A stretch of DNA of 64,000 nt from Microglena sp. YARC. Taxonomy: Eukaryota; Chlorophyta; Chlorophyceae; Chlamydomonadales; Chlamydomonadaceae. The notes under the pieces were generated by a model. That model ran no database searches. It was not told where the DNA came from and saw only the letters and a list, made by a program, of their open reading frames with translations. Location of the stretch: assembly GCA_022414725.1 (NCBI GenBank), contig CM039462.1:52940601-53004600 (forward strand). The letters run 5' to 3'. The position numbers were made by a program, and so were the translations under genes. Below, one piece after another: positions 49,693 through 59,752 of the stretch (the stretch's first letter is position 1; each line of letters opens with the position of its first letter).

Positions 49693-50695
49693 GTGACCTG
49701 CTGATGCCCCTTGTCTGTTGTAAGGTTGTATCTTCAAGTCCAGGGGTAGGCCCAAAAGGTTGAGGGGGGTGGGGGGGCTGTCTTCCCTCTTGAGGGAGTT
49801 CTGGGCTTGTTCCATATGTTGTCTGCACGTGGCAATGGACTGGAAGGAGGCAGTGGTACGGTTGCAAAAGAAAGACAGTTGTATCCTGCAGGTGTGTCTC
49901 ATTCACTCTGTCCAGGCTGTAATTATGTTACAGTCCAGGGGTAGGCTAAAGGGACTTGCCCAACCGTACAAGGAAGTGCTACAAAGAGAACACAATGATG
50001 AACTGAACCCCAAACAATCGTTTTACAAACAAGGGCCCAGAGTTCGTGATTCTGGGCACAATGCTGCTGGTTCCAAGTACCTCTACTTAAACACTACACT
50101 AATGTAATGAAGCAAGTAAGTGTACATCATGCACCACATGTTTTGTTACATAACTGACCCATGAATGCATGCCTGGCATGGCCACATGGTGAGGACCTAC
50201 ATGTACCAATTGGGGTTAATGTTGGGAGGGTGTATCTCAGCTAAGTTACAATGCCGCTGGCTAAAATGATCTCCCCTTCCCTGTCTTACTCTCCACACAC
50301 CCTATCTTCCTCCAGCCCCTCCATCCTCACACCCTATCTTCATCCAGCACCTTCACCCCCATACCCTATCTTCATCCAGCACCTCCACCCCCACACCCTA
50401 TCTTCATCCGGCACCTCCACCCCGACACCCTATCTTCATCCAGCAACTCCACCCCCACACCCTATCTTCATCCAGCACCTCCACCCCGACACCCTATCTT
50501 CATCCAGCAACTCCACCCCCACACCCTATCTTCATCCAGCACCTCCATCCTCACACCCTATCTTCATCCAGCACCTTCACCCCCATACCCTATCTTCATC
50601 CAGCACCTCCACCCCCACACCCTATCTTCATCCAGCACCTCAACCCCCACACCCTTATGTAGGTCCAAAGTTCTCCAGTCTTATTCCCCATGCAG
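49693..50695 (+). other. Cyclase intron 1 with 30-bp minisatellite
   Basis: GTGACC...CATGCAG, phase 0 on both sides. AAGTCCAGGGGTAGGC occurs twice (49737, 49932). 50280-50660 is a minisatellite of about 12 units of ACCCTATCTTCATCCAGCAC-CTCCACCCCCAC type; every unit contains a pyrimidine tract plus CAG. Confidence 0.8.
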
Positions 50696-51042
50696 GAAGA
50701 GTCTGATGGTGACGTAGCCTTGGAAATCCGGAAGTCAGATCCCACGTACAGCAGTTCTCGGCTGTCCCTGCCCTTCAGCAGTTCCGTCTTCCATTCCAAC
50801 ATCCCGCCCACGATCAGCAAATCATTCTCGACTAAGTTCTTGGGGAATCACACACCACAAGGCCTGAGTACAGATCCTCTTCAAAGACAGTCCTGTCAAC
50901 ATCGCTCCTTCAAAGAAAACCACAGCTTGAAGCTGCCAAAATCTATGTCTGAGGTCATGAGGAGGAGGTCAATGTTGAGTGCCTCAGGATTTGACGAGTT
51001 CTCAGACTATGCCGCAAGTCTGGCGGATCCCAAGGGGGCAAG
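50696..51042 (+). CDS. Cyclase gene, exon 2
   Basis: 347 nt, entering phase 0 and leaving phase 2 (donor GCAAG|GTGGGT). Codes EESDGDVALEIRKSDPTYSS, a Ser-rich region, a basic run MRRRSMLSASGFDEFSDYAA, and ends ADPKGA. No domain; it is a disordered insert between the two halves of the PAS domain as judged from exons 1 and 4. Coding is supported by matching splice phases to exons 1 and 3. Confidence 0.75.
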
Positions 51043-51235
51043 GTGGGTGGTGACTTGTTGATGGTGGTGGAGATGGTTGGGTTTGTTTTTTGTCGTATAG
51101 CCCCTTAGAGATAGGGGAGCAAGCCAGCAGGTGGGTGGTGGCTTGTTGATGGTGGTGGAGATGGTTGGGTTTGTTTTTTGTCGTATGGCCCCTCAGAGAT
51201 AGGGGAGCAAGCCAGCAGGTGAATGGTGATTTGGT
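51041..51235 (+). repeat. Exon 2 donor region tandemly repeated (~90 bp, three copies)
   Basis: AGGTGGGTGGTGRCTTGTTG starts at 51041 (the real donor) and 51129, with a third, shorter copy at 51217 (AGGTGAATGGTGATTT). Each has an AG|GT donor-like start; the copies are preceded by GAGCAAGCCAGC. Confidence 0.85.
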
Positions 51236-52414
51236 GATGGAGATGGTTGAGTTTATGTATTTATGTATGTTGTGATCTACACTGGTGGTGCGATACTATG
51301 TATGTACGTATGTATGTATGTATGTATGTATGTATGTATGTATGTATGTATGAATGTACTAGTACATTGCCCGTGTGGCCGGAGGCCACCCCCCTCCCAC
51401 CCAGGTCATTGACCCTGGTCTGGGTTACAGAACGGATAACGCCCTTGTATCCCCCCCCCCCACCCCCCCCCCCCTCCCCTACCCACCTACATGACCTACA
51501 TGATACCCTACTGTTCCCTAAATATTCCGGCCCCCTATCCCCTTGACACACACTCTGTTTCTTCCCCTTGCACACCACACCACCCAGCCATCTCCACCCT
51601 CCCTCAACTTTCTCTCCACACCCACCCACATTCACATGCCCCCCTCCAAATGCCCCCCTGCCATACCCCCTGCTTCCCTTCCATTATATTCTGCGCCACT
51701 CAAGCTGTTGCAAGTGCTCGTATCGAAAAACGATAGTGGCAAATAACAGGTTGGAGAGTCCCGCCCCTCTGAAAACATCAGACTCGCGCAGGGCCAGCCA
51801 CTTTTCTGCAGCGATTGAACGGATCTTCGCGCACAGATAATTTGTTGGGTGTGCTAAGACTTGCTTTCTTGACTAAAGCAAGCCGTTGACTGGAAAACCG
51901 CCCATCCCTCCTCCTCCTCCTCTGTTGCGAACTGGCTGTAGCATCTTGTGGGACAGGGTTCTCGATGCAAGGGAAACGTCCTGATGAGATGTGATGATCG
52001 GTGCAAGGGTAAGAGGTTGCAGCGGAATCACCATGAAAGTCGCAAGAGAGCGGTGCCTTGCAGCATTACCAGCACGAGCTTCTGCCTGCGCAGCCTGCCT
52101 GTCCCGTGCATTAGGTCCAGCCTGCCTTGTAGCATATGCCAAACGTCGTCGCTGGTTTGCATCGCTCCTATCCTTGTCGGTCTGCTGAGGTCGCCTCTCG
52201 CTGTGATGAAGAGCTCGCTGTCTGGCTATATTCGCCGCCCTTCTGTCTAAATTTGGCGGTGAATCTGTTGAGAGGTCAAGTCCAGTCCAATGGAAATGCA
52301 CTGTTAGGCACACGTGCAGATACCCTCTTGTAAACACACCCCTGTGTCCACTCTACCTAGCACCCCTGTCAAGGCTCACTTCTAGTAACATCCACTCCGC
52401 CCCCTTGCCAACAG
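51236..52414 (+). other. Cyclase intron 2, remainder
   Basis: A GTAT tetranucleotide array (51297-51355), C-rich tracts (51450-51480), and no exon that fits the splice phase. A minus-strand Arg/Ala/Gln-rich frame at 51873-52337 vaguely recalls transposon leader peptides but is not supported as a gene. The intron ends CTTGCCAACAG at 52414. Confidence 0.6.
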
Positions 52415-53300
52415 GTCCAGCAATACGGATACCTTTTCAGACGCCAGCATGGGCTTCCGATTTTCCAGCCGCCTGTTGTCAATCATGCATCCTGCTTCCG
52501 ACCAGCAATCTAATGGCAGCGGGGACTGTCCTTCATCAAGCTCTCGCCTGCACTCATTCAGCCAGGTTGCTGACAACACGCTCAGGAGAAAGTCTCTGTG
52601 CTTCCCTCCCGCCTGGAGAATGGACCTTATGCCAAAGAGCGCTGACAGCCAAGCCATTCCAAATGTGGGTGACATTTCATCGCCCTTGATGATGCCAGAC
52701 GAGGGAAGGCTCTCTGCCGTCTCTACGAAGGCACTGACAAGAAGCGCAGGGAGCGCTGATACTCAGGAGGTCGATGATGTATCACCCACAGTGCAGCCAG
52801 ACGAGGGAAGGCCCTCTGCCGTCTCTACGAAGGTACTGACAAGGAGCGCAGGGAGCACTGGTAATCAGGAGGTCAATGATGTAGTATCACCCACAGTGCA
52901 GCCAGACGAGGGAAGGCCCTCTGCCGTCTCTACGAAGGTACTGACAAGGAGCGCAGGGAGCACTGGTAATCAGGAGGTCAATGATGTAGTATCACCCACA
53001 GTGCAGCCAGACGAGGGAAGGCTCTCTGCCGTCTCTACTAAGGTACTGACTAGGAGGGCAGAGAGCAGAGCTATTCAGGTGGTCGGTGATGTAGTACCAC
53101 CCACAGTGCAGCCAGACAAGAGAGGGCACTCTATCGTCTATCCAAAGCCTGTGACAAGAAGCGCAGGGAGCACTGGTACTCAGCAAGATGCTTCTTTCTT
53201 GACTTCTGGGGGGCATGAGTTCGGGGGGCCGGCTTACGAGGACACAGACTGGCATGACGTAATTGTCCTGCCAGTGTGTATGCCCAGCATGTGTAAACAG
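52415..53300 (+). CDS. Cyclase gene, exon 3, with in-frame ~34-residue repeats
   Basis: 886 nt, entering in phase 2 (completing the AG left by exon 2) and leaving in phase 0 (AAACAG|GTGGGT). Codes SSNTDTFSDASMGFRFSS, a Ser-rich stretch, then five tandem copies (52690-53200) of a repeat with PTVQPDEGRPSAVSTKVLTR and SAGSTGNQEVNDVV, and ends in YEDTDWHDVIVLPVCMPS, the beta-strand end of a PAS domain continued in exon 4. The repeats are 102-105 nt, always multiples of three, so expansion kept the frame. Confidence 0.78.
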
Positions 53301-54282
53301 GTGGGTCATTTTTCCCGCTTTTTACTGTTGCGCTCTTGCTCTTTCGGTATGTTATGTGTTACGTGTATATGTGCTGGCAGCAACAGTTAACGTTTTAAAG
53401 ATCTGACAGTAGTACTCGGCGGCGACGCAAACCAAGCATCCGTCAAACCCAGGACTGACGAATAGGTGGAATTGCGCATCGTGCGACCCGGGTTCAATCC
53501 CGCAGAACCCCATTTTGACCCTGAATAAAACGTCAAATTTTGAAAACGTTAAATTTTGCTGTCAGTACGGTATGTAGAGATATTCTGAATTTGGTAAGCA
53601 TTGAATCAAACGATACAAAAATTGATCAGAACCTGGGCAGGGCATGCTGCTGCTACTTATGCAAATTCAAATGCAAATTCATATGCAAATTCAAATAGCA
53701 AGTGTGAACACAAATACATGCAAATGCAGTACACACACTGATGTATACAAACAAATTCAAATGTGAATTCAAATAGCAAATGTGAACTCAAACACATGCA
53801 AATGCAGTACAAACACAAACGTATACAAAAAAATTCAAACGCAAAATAAAAAAGGAACCTCAACAGGGCATGTTGCTGCTACAAATGCGAATTCGGATGC
53901 AACTAAATAAACAAAGATAACGCTACCTCACCAGGGCAGGCTGCTGCTACAAATTCAAATCCAAATGCAAATGTCAACTAACTATACAAAGATAACGCTA
54001 CCTCACCAGGGCAGGCTGCTGCTACAGATTCAAATGCAAATGTCAACTAACTATTATACAAAGATAGCGCTACCTCACCAAATGCTACAAATCTTTCATC
54101 AATGCTTTTTCTTTTTAAGCCCTTCCAATCACGGTTCAAGTCCTTCTAGCCTATTTAGCCTACCCCTGGACTGTAACGTACACATAAATCATCGTAGCAT
54201 TCAATTGATAAATAGGGCAATAACATGCATACATACATACATACATACATACATACATACATACATACATACGTACATACAG
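53301..54282 (+). other. Cyclase intron 3 with short tandem repeats
   Basis: CAAATTCAAATGCAAATTCA-type repeats at 53655-53840 (a ~115-bp unit twice). CTACCTCACCAGGGCAGGCT then GCTGCTAC occurs about three times with variants at 53860-54080. An ATAC tetranucleotide array at 54222-54280 forms the stretch just before the acceptor CATACAG. Confidence 0.8.
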
Positions 54283-54378
54283 GGAATGCTGCTGCTGCAA
54301 ACCGATGTCTCTAGAAGAACGGAGCTGGAGATGCGATTGACGGCTGTTACAGAAGCCCAGCTGGATATGCTGGAGAGT
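54283..54378 (+). CDS. Cyclase gene, exon 4 (PAS end and signalling helix)
   Basis: 96 nt, 32 codons, phase 0 to 0. Codes GMLLLQTDVSRRTELEMRL and TAVTEAQLDMLES. In algal PAS-cyclases the last PAS strand (L-L-L-Q-T-D-V-T/S) runs into a helix R-x-E-L-E-x-R-L-x-x-L/V-T-E-A-Q-L-x-M-L-E-S that couples PAS to the catalytic domain. The match is close, which fixes the gene's identity together with exons 5-7. Donor GAGAGT|GTGAGT. Confidence 0.85.
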
Positions 54379-55936
54379 GTGAGTTGGGTGGTAGTAGTGA
54401 GGAGGGAAAGGGATGTGGGTGGGCTGTGTTCCACTTACTGAGTTACATCGGAGTAGGGGTGGGTGTGTGTGGGGGGGGGGGGGGGGGGGGGGGGGGGTAG
54501 TCGATTTGGGGTCAGAATTTGCCTTGCCTTGCAAATATGCAGGAGCCCAGATGGACATGCTCGGGAGTGTGAGTTGGGTGGTAGATATTGGTAGTAGTGA
54601 GGAGGGGAAAGGATGTGGGTGGGCTGTGCTCCTCTTACTGAGTAACATCGGAGTAGGGGTGGGGGTGGTTGGGTAGTCGATGTGGTGTCAGAATTTGCCT
54701 TGCCTTGCAGATATGCAGGAGCCCAGATGGACATGCTCGGAAGTGTGAGTTGGGTGGTAGATATTGGTAGTAGTGAGGAGGGGAAAGGATATGGGTGGGC
54801 TGTGCTCCTCTTACTGAGTTACATCGGAGTAGGGGTGGGGGGGGGGCGGGGGAGGTAGTCGATGTGGTGTCAGAATTTGCCTTGCCTTGCAGATATGCAG
54901 GAGCCCAGATGGACATGCTCGGGAGTGTGAGTTGGGTGGTAGATATTGGTAGTAGTGAGGAGGGGAAAGGATGTGGGTGGGCTGTGCTCCTCTTACTGAG
55001 TAACATCGGAGTAGGGGTGGGGGTGGGGGTGGTTGGGTAGTCGATGTGGTGTCAGAATTTGCCTTGCCTTGCAGATATGCAGATGCTAAGATGGACATGC
55101 TCGGGAGTGTGAGTTGGGTGGTAGTGAGGAAGGGGTGTCGTGACTCGTGTGTGTGGGGGGTGGGTGTGGGGGGGGTGGGGAGGTTGGGTGGTAGTGAGGT
55201 TGGGTGGTAGTGAGGTGGGGGTGTCCGTCTTGTCCAGCCTGCCCACGATCGCCTCATGGTAAGATACACAAAGGGAGGAAATGGAAACAGAGTTGGTTTA
55301 CGCCATAGTTAACATTTCTGAAAAAAGCTACCATCAGTATAATGCATTGGAATGCGATGGAGGCTTAAGTCATCTGATAGGGGAGACGTTGGTGAGGGTG
55401 GGGGTAGGGGGTGGGGGGATGTTGGGAGGTGGCGGTGCGGATGGAGGTGTGCTCAGACTGACCTGGGGGGGGGGGGGGGGGGGGGGAGAGGGGGAGGCGT
55501 TGGTGGGGGTGGGGGTAGGGGGAGGTTGGACTTGGGCCGGCCAATTCACGACTGCAACACGCAGTCATGAAACAAACTGGGGGGAATAGAAACAAATATG
55601 CATAAGGTATGTGACATGTTTCTCCGAGTAGGGATCATCAGCGTGACTGTGCGTTGGGTGGCAGTGTGGAGAGAGCCAGGAGGTGGGTGTGCTTTACCCC
55701 CCCTTATTGAGTTAGCCCGTTAATTGTTTTGATGGGGGGTGGGGATGTGGTTTGGGTTTCAGAGATACATCTTTTTCTATTATTGGGTGTTGCTCCTCAA
55801 TATTCTTAGTGTGTGTCGGTCATCTCTCTAAGCCTTGTGTGTCACTCCCACCCCCCACCACCCGAATGTGCCCAACTTATTGTACTGCATGTGCCCAACT
55901 TATTGTCCTGAATGTGCCCAACTTCTTGTACTGCAG
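54379..55936 (+). repeat. Cyclase intron 4 with four copies of the exon 4 end
   Basis: A ~180-bp unit is repeated. Each has GCCTTGCCTTGCAG(A)TATGCAG as an acceptor-like end, then 26 nt resembling the exon 4 end (GAGCCCAGATGGACATGCTC-GGGAGT), then GTGAGTTGGGTGG. The exon-like pieces lie at 54543-54568, 54719-54744, 54901-54926 and 55083-55108. Poly(G) tracts occur at about 54470-54497 and 55465-55487. The rest, 55110-55936, is G-rich and non-coding with a TGCCCAACTTATTGT repeat (55867-55930) before the exon 5 acceptor. Confidence 0.88.
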
Positions 55937-56034
55937 ATGCTGCCTCGCCATGTGTTGGAGTCTGTTGTGAACCCTCAATTGTCAACCTATGACCTCACTC
56001 AAATGGCGCGTTCTCACTCTAATGTGACCATCAT
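55937..56034 (+). CDS. Cyclase gene, exon 5 (start of catalytic domain)
   Basis: 98 nt, phase 0 to 2, acceptor TGTACTGCAG, donor ATCAT|GTGAGT. Codes MLPRHVLESVVNPQLSTYDL then TQMARSHSNVTIM. The pattern M-x-P-R-H-V-x-E...L-A/M-A-R-S-H-x-N-V-T-I-x-F is the entry to the class III cyclase fold, ending in the beta strand that leads to the metal-binding motif in exon 6. Confidence 0.87.
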
Positions 56035-56550
56035 GTGAGTTTGCACTCAACTAGATTTTTGGCGGAGCTTTCACTTCTGGGGGGCGGGAGTCCCCAGGGT
56101 TACCCATTTGTCCGTTTGACCGACGGACCGACCGACCATCCATCCATCTGACCGTGATGAAGGCTGACACGTCAGCCAACAGTCTCGTAGCTAACTCGCT
56201 TCCGTTGCCACCTGTCGCTCCGTCGCGATCACTCTCCGCCAATTTTAGCGTCGCATGCGACGCTGAATAGAACTTGTCTCATTCTAATGTGACCATCATG
56301 TGTGTTGGCACTCAACTGGCTCGTTCTCACTCTAATGTGACCATCATGTGTGTTGGCACTCAAGTAGCTCGTTCTCACTCTAATGTGACCATCATGTGAG
56401 TTGGCACTCAACTAGCTCGTTCTCACTCTAATGTGACCATCATGTGTGTTGGCACTCAAGTAGCTCGTTCTCACTCTAATGTGACCATCATGTGAGTTGG
56501 CACTCAACTAGCTCGTTCTCACTCTAATGTAACCATCATGTGAGTTGGCC
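56011..56550 (+). repeat. Exon 5 end plus donor tandemly repeated (~48 bp, six further copies)
   Basis: Unit: AGCTCGTTCTCACTCTAATG then TGACCATCATGTGAGTTGGC then ACTCAACT. The real exon end is 56011-56034; decayed copies lie near 56276, 56320, 56368, 56417, 56465 and 56513. Every copy keeps CATCATGTG(A/T)GT. A ~220-bp unrelated stretch (about 56052-56273) separates the first copy from the rest. Confidence 0.9.
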
Positions 56551-57152
56551 AATGTTGAGGGTGATGGCAGTCACTGCTTATGTTGTGGGCTTCGCTGATT
56601 CTTTGGGGAGCTTCCCTGTAAGTTGAATGTGGTTGTAGGTGTGTATTTTCTTTTTCTTAATACATGTGTATGTACGAGTGTATATATATATACCCACACT
56701 ACCCCCCTATTTTACCCACACTACCCCCCTTATACCCCACACTACCCCCCTTATACCCCACACTACCCCCCTAATACCCCACACTACCCCCCTTATACCC
56801 CACACTACCCCCTTATACCCCACACTACCCCCTTATACCCCACACTACCCCCCTTATACCCACACTACCCCCCTTATACCCCACACTACCCCCCTTATTG
56901 CCCCACACTACCCCCCTTATTGCCCCACTCCCTTTCCCCACTCCCTTGCCTCCCTTATACCCCTTGCCCACTCCCTTGCCCCACACCCTTGCTCCGCTCC
57001 CTTGCCCCCCTTATACCCCTTGCCCCCCTTATACCCCTTGCCCCACTCCCTTGCCCCACTCCCTTGCCCGAACTCTGGAACAAAGTGTGCCTTTACCACA
57101 TTCCAGATTTTCCCTGAAATTCTGATGATTTGTTAATTTGATTCTCATGTAG
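56551..57152 (+). other. Cyclase intron 5, distal part with CCCACACTACCCCCCTTATA minisatellite
   Basis: 56690-56930 has about 12 units of 20-22 bp (ATACCCCACACTACCCCCCT); 56930-57075 has CCTTGCCCCACTCC variants. Ends with acceptor TTCTCATGTAG at 57152. Confidence 0.88.
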
Positions 57153-57214
57153 GTTCATGGACATTGTCGGATTCACGGCCATGTGCAAGGCAGTGTCCCC
57201 ACAGGCTGTCATGG
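57153..57214 (+). CDS. Cyclase gene, exon 6 copy 1 (first metal-binding motif)
   Basis: 62 nt, phase 2 to 1, acceptor ATGTAG, donor ATGG|GTGAGT. Codes FMDIVGFTAMCKAVSPQAVM. F-M-D-I-V-G-F-T is the class III nucleotidyl cyclase signature; its Asp binds the catalytic metal. Because 62 is not a multiple of three, only one copy of the array can be used per transcript if the frame is to hold. It joins exon 5 (completing ATG) and exon 7 (G-GT for Gly) in phase. Confidence 0.9.
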
Positions 57215-57287
57215 GTGAGTTGTTTGGTTGCTGTTGCAGGTGGACTGGTAGTAATGATGATGCTGCTGCTGATGATGATGAGTGTAG

Positions 57288-58345
57288 GTTCATGGATAGT
57301 GTCGGATTCACGGCCATGTGCAAGGCAGTGTCCCCACAGGCTGTCATGGGTGGGTTCTTGGTGCTGGTGCGGGTAATAACGATGCTGCTGCTGATGATGA
57401 TGATGAGTGTAGGTTCATGGACATTGTCGGATTCACGGCCATGTGTAAGGCAGTGTCCCCACAGGCTGTCAAGGGTGAGTTGTTGGTGCTGTTGCAGGTG
57501 GTACTGGTAGTAATGCTGCTGCTGCTGCTGCTGATGATGAGTGTAGGTTCATGGATAGTGTCGGATTCACGGCCATGTGCAAGGCAGTGTCCCCACAGGC
57601 TGTCATGGGTGAGTTGTTGGTGCTGTTGCAGGTGGTACTGGTAGTAATGATGATGCTGCTGCTGATGATGATGAGTGTAGGTTCATGGATAGTGTCGGAT
57701 TCACGGCCATGTGCAAGGCAGTGTCCCCACAGGCTGTCATGGGTGAGTTGTTGGTGCTGTTGCAGGTGGTTACTGGTAGTAATTGATGATGGTGCTTGCT
57801 GCTGATGATGAGTGTAGGTTCATGGACATTGTCGGATTCACGGCCATGTGCAAGGCAGTGTCCCCACAGGCTGTCATGGGTGAGTTGTTGGTGCTGTTGC
57901 AGGTGGTACTCGTAGTAATGATGATGCTTCTTCTGATGAGTGTAGGCTCATGGACATTGTCGGATTCACGGCTGTGTGCAAGGCAGTGTCCCCACAGGCT
58001 GTCATGGGTGAGTTTTTGGTGCTGGTGCGGGTAATAACGATGGTACTGCTGAGGATGATGAGTGTAGGTTCATGGATATTGTCGGATTCACGGCTATGTG
58101 CAAGGCAGTGTCCCCACAGGCTGTCATGGGTGGGTTCTTGGTGCTGGTGCGGGTAATAACGATGGTGCTGATGATGATGAGTGCAGGTTCATGGATATTG
58201 TCGGATTCACGGCTGTGTGCAAGGGCCAGTTGGTCCCCACAGGCTGTCATGGGTGGGTTCTTGGTGCTGGTACGGGTGGTGCTGGTAATGATGATGATGA
58301 TGATGATGATAGGTTTATGGATATTGTCCCCACAGGCTGTCATGG
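57288..58345 (+). repeat. Nine further tandem copies of cyclase exon 6
   Basis: Copies at 57288-57349, 57413-57474, 57547-57608, 57681-57742, 57818-57879, 57946-58007 and 58068-58129 are each 62 nt with AG before and GTGAG/GTGGG/GTGAGTT after. 58187-58252 is 66 nt (4-base insert), and 58313-58345 is 33 nt (29 lost, including G-F-T). Variants: Ile to Ser after the metal-binding Asp (57288, 57547, 57681), Phe to Leu (57946), Met to Val (57946, 58187), Met to Lys near the end (57413). The spacers share GTGCTG-TTGCAGGTGGT and GATGATGATGAGTGTAG. A short relic remains near 58482-58503. Confidence 0.93.
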
Positions 58346-59699
58346 GTGAGTTGGTATATTCGCAACTAATGCTGTAGTCGGTATGTTGGCAACTAATGCT
58401 GTAGTTGGTATATTTGAACTAATGCTGAAGGAGAGAAAATACTATATGGGGTGGAAGGGGTTCTGCAATTCTGTATCCAGTCCCCCACATGGCTGTCATG
58501 GGTGAGTTGCCTAATGCTGTGCGGGTGGTGCTGCAGTGGACAATAAATTATGGGTGTGGTGATGATGGTGATAATGGTGGTGGTGCTGGAAATAATGATG
58601 ATGGGTGTGGTGATGATGGTGATTAAGATGGTGGTGGTGCTGGCAGTAATATTAATGAGAATGAGGATGATGGGGTGGTGATCATGATTGTGGTGGTGGT
58701 GATCATGATGATAATGATGATGGGTGTGGTGATCATGGTGATTTTGGTGGTGGTGGTGGTGCTTGCAAGGATGATAATGATAATGAGAATGATGGGGTGG
58801 TGATAATGATTGTGATGGTGGTGGTGATAACGATGATGATAATGATGATGGGTCTGGTGATCATGGTGATAATGGTGGAGTTGCTTGCAATGATGGTAAT
58901 GAGAATGGTGATGATGGGGAGGTGGTGATGGTGATAACGATGATGATGATGATGATGATGATGGGCGTGGTGATGATGGTGATAATGGTGGTGGTGCTGG
59001 CAATGATGATAATGGGAGGTGGTGGTGATGAAAAAATCGGAGATCATGATGATGGTGCCGCTGCTGCTGGATGAATGCTGTCGAGGTATGATGATGATGC
59101 CGATGATGATGATGATGATGATGCAAATGATAGCTCTGTAGCAGGCTTGCATCCACACTTACGCCCTTACCCACACCTTCATCTTCACCCCCCCTCACAC
59201 ACCAACCTATCAGGTCCTACAAACGAATGATAGCCCTGTGACTAGGCATCATCCCCGGTCCAGCTGTATTTCCAGGCCCATTCGAGGCCCATTAGCCATT
59301 TCCACTAGTATTTCCAGGCCCATTAGCCATTTCCAGGCCCATTAGTCATTTCCACTAGTATTTCACTAGTATTTCCACTAGGATTTCCACTCGTATTTCA
59401 CTAGGATTTCCAGGCCCATTAATCATTTCCAGGCCCATGATTCCAGGCCCATGATATCATGCTAGCTCATGCACATGGTTACACATTGTTACACATCGTC
59501 ACACGTCGTTACACATTGCTACACATTGTTACACATTTTGTACATAGTTACACATTGCTACACAACGTTACACATTGTTACACATCGTCACACGTCGTTA
59601 CACATTTTTGCACATTGTTACACATCGTTACACATTGCTACACATCGTTACACACGGATTCATGCTAATTTTATGTTTCCTGATTGCAGGTTACCTCAA
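58346..59699 (+). other. Cyclase intron 6, distal part with simple repeats
   Basis: 58540-59140: GATGATGGTGATAATGGTGG-type repeat, probably grown from the exon 6 spacer. 59270-59460: TTTCCAGGCCCATTAGCCAT/CACTAGTATTTC repeats. 59466-59660: TTACACATTGTTACACATCG repeats. Ends with acceptor TGATTGCAG at 59699. His-rich frames on the minus strand are repeat artefacts. Confidence 0.85.
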
Positions 59700-59752
59700 T
59701 GAGCTCTTCACATGGATGGATACGTTGGTGGACAAATACGGGGTGCGTTGCG
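59700..59752 (+). CDS. Cyclase gene, exon 7
   Basis: 53 nt, entering in phase 1 (completing Gly) and leaving in phase 0 at donor TACGGG|GTGCGT. Codes YLNELFTWMDTLVDKYG, matching the class III cyclase helix L-N-x-L-F-x-x-F/M-D-x-L-V/x-x-x-Y-G that precedes V-x-K-V-E-T-I-G-D-A-Y. The next exon, with the second metal-binding Asp and the residues that choose ATP or GTP, was not found before the window end, so adenylate or guanylate specificity cannot be stated. Confidence 0.87.

Noticed and set aside
51873..52337. Minus-strand Arg/Ala/Gln-rich frame, considered as a Helitron or transposase leader fragment
   Set aside because: Only composition and spacing are suggestive; no Rep or helicase motif, and it lies in a cyclase intron with consistent phases on either side.
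53440..53515. tRNA- or SINE-like piece with GGTTCAATCCC (B-box-like)
   Set aside because: No convincing A box, acceptor stem or anticodon arm; the T stem pairs poorly.
54160..55269. Several minus-strand Pro/Ser/Thr/His-rich frames
   Set aside because: Opposite-strand shadows of the intron 4 repeat and poly(G) tracts.
58623..59198. 191-codon His-rich minus-strand frame
   Set aside because: Generated by the ATGATG simple repeat.
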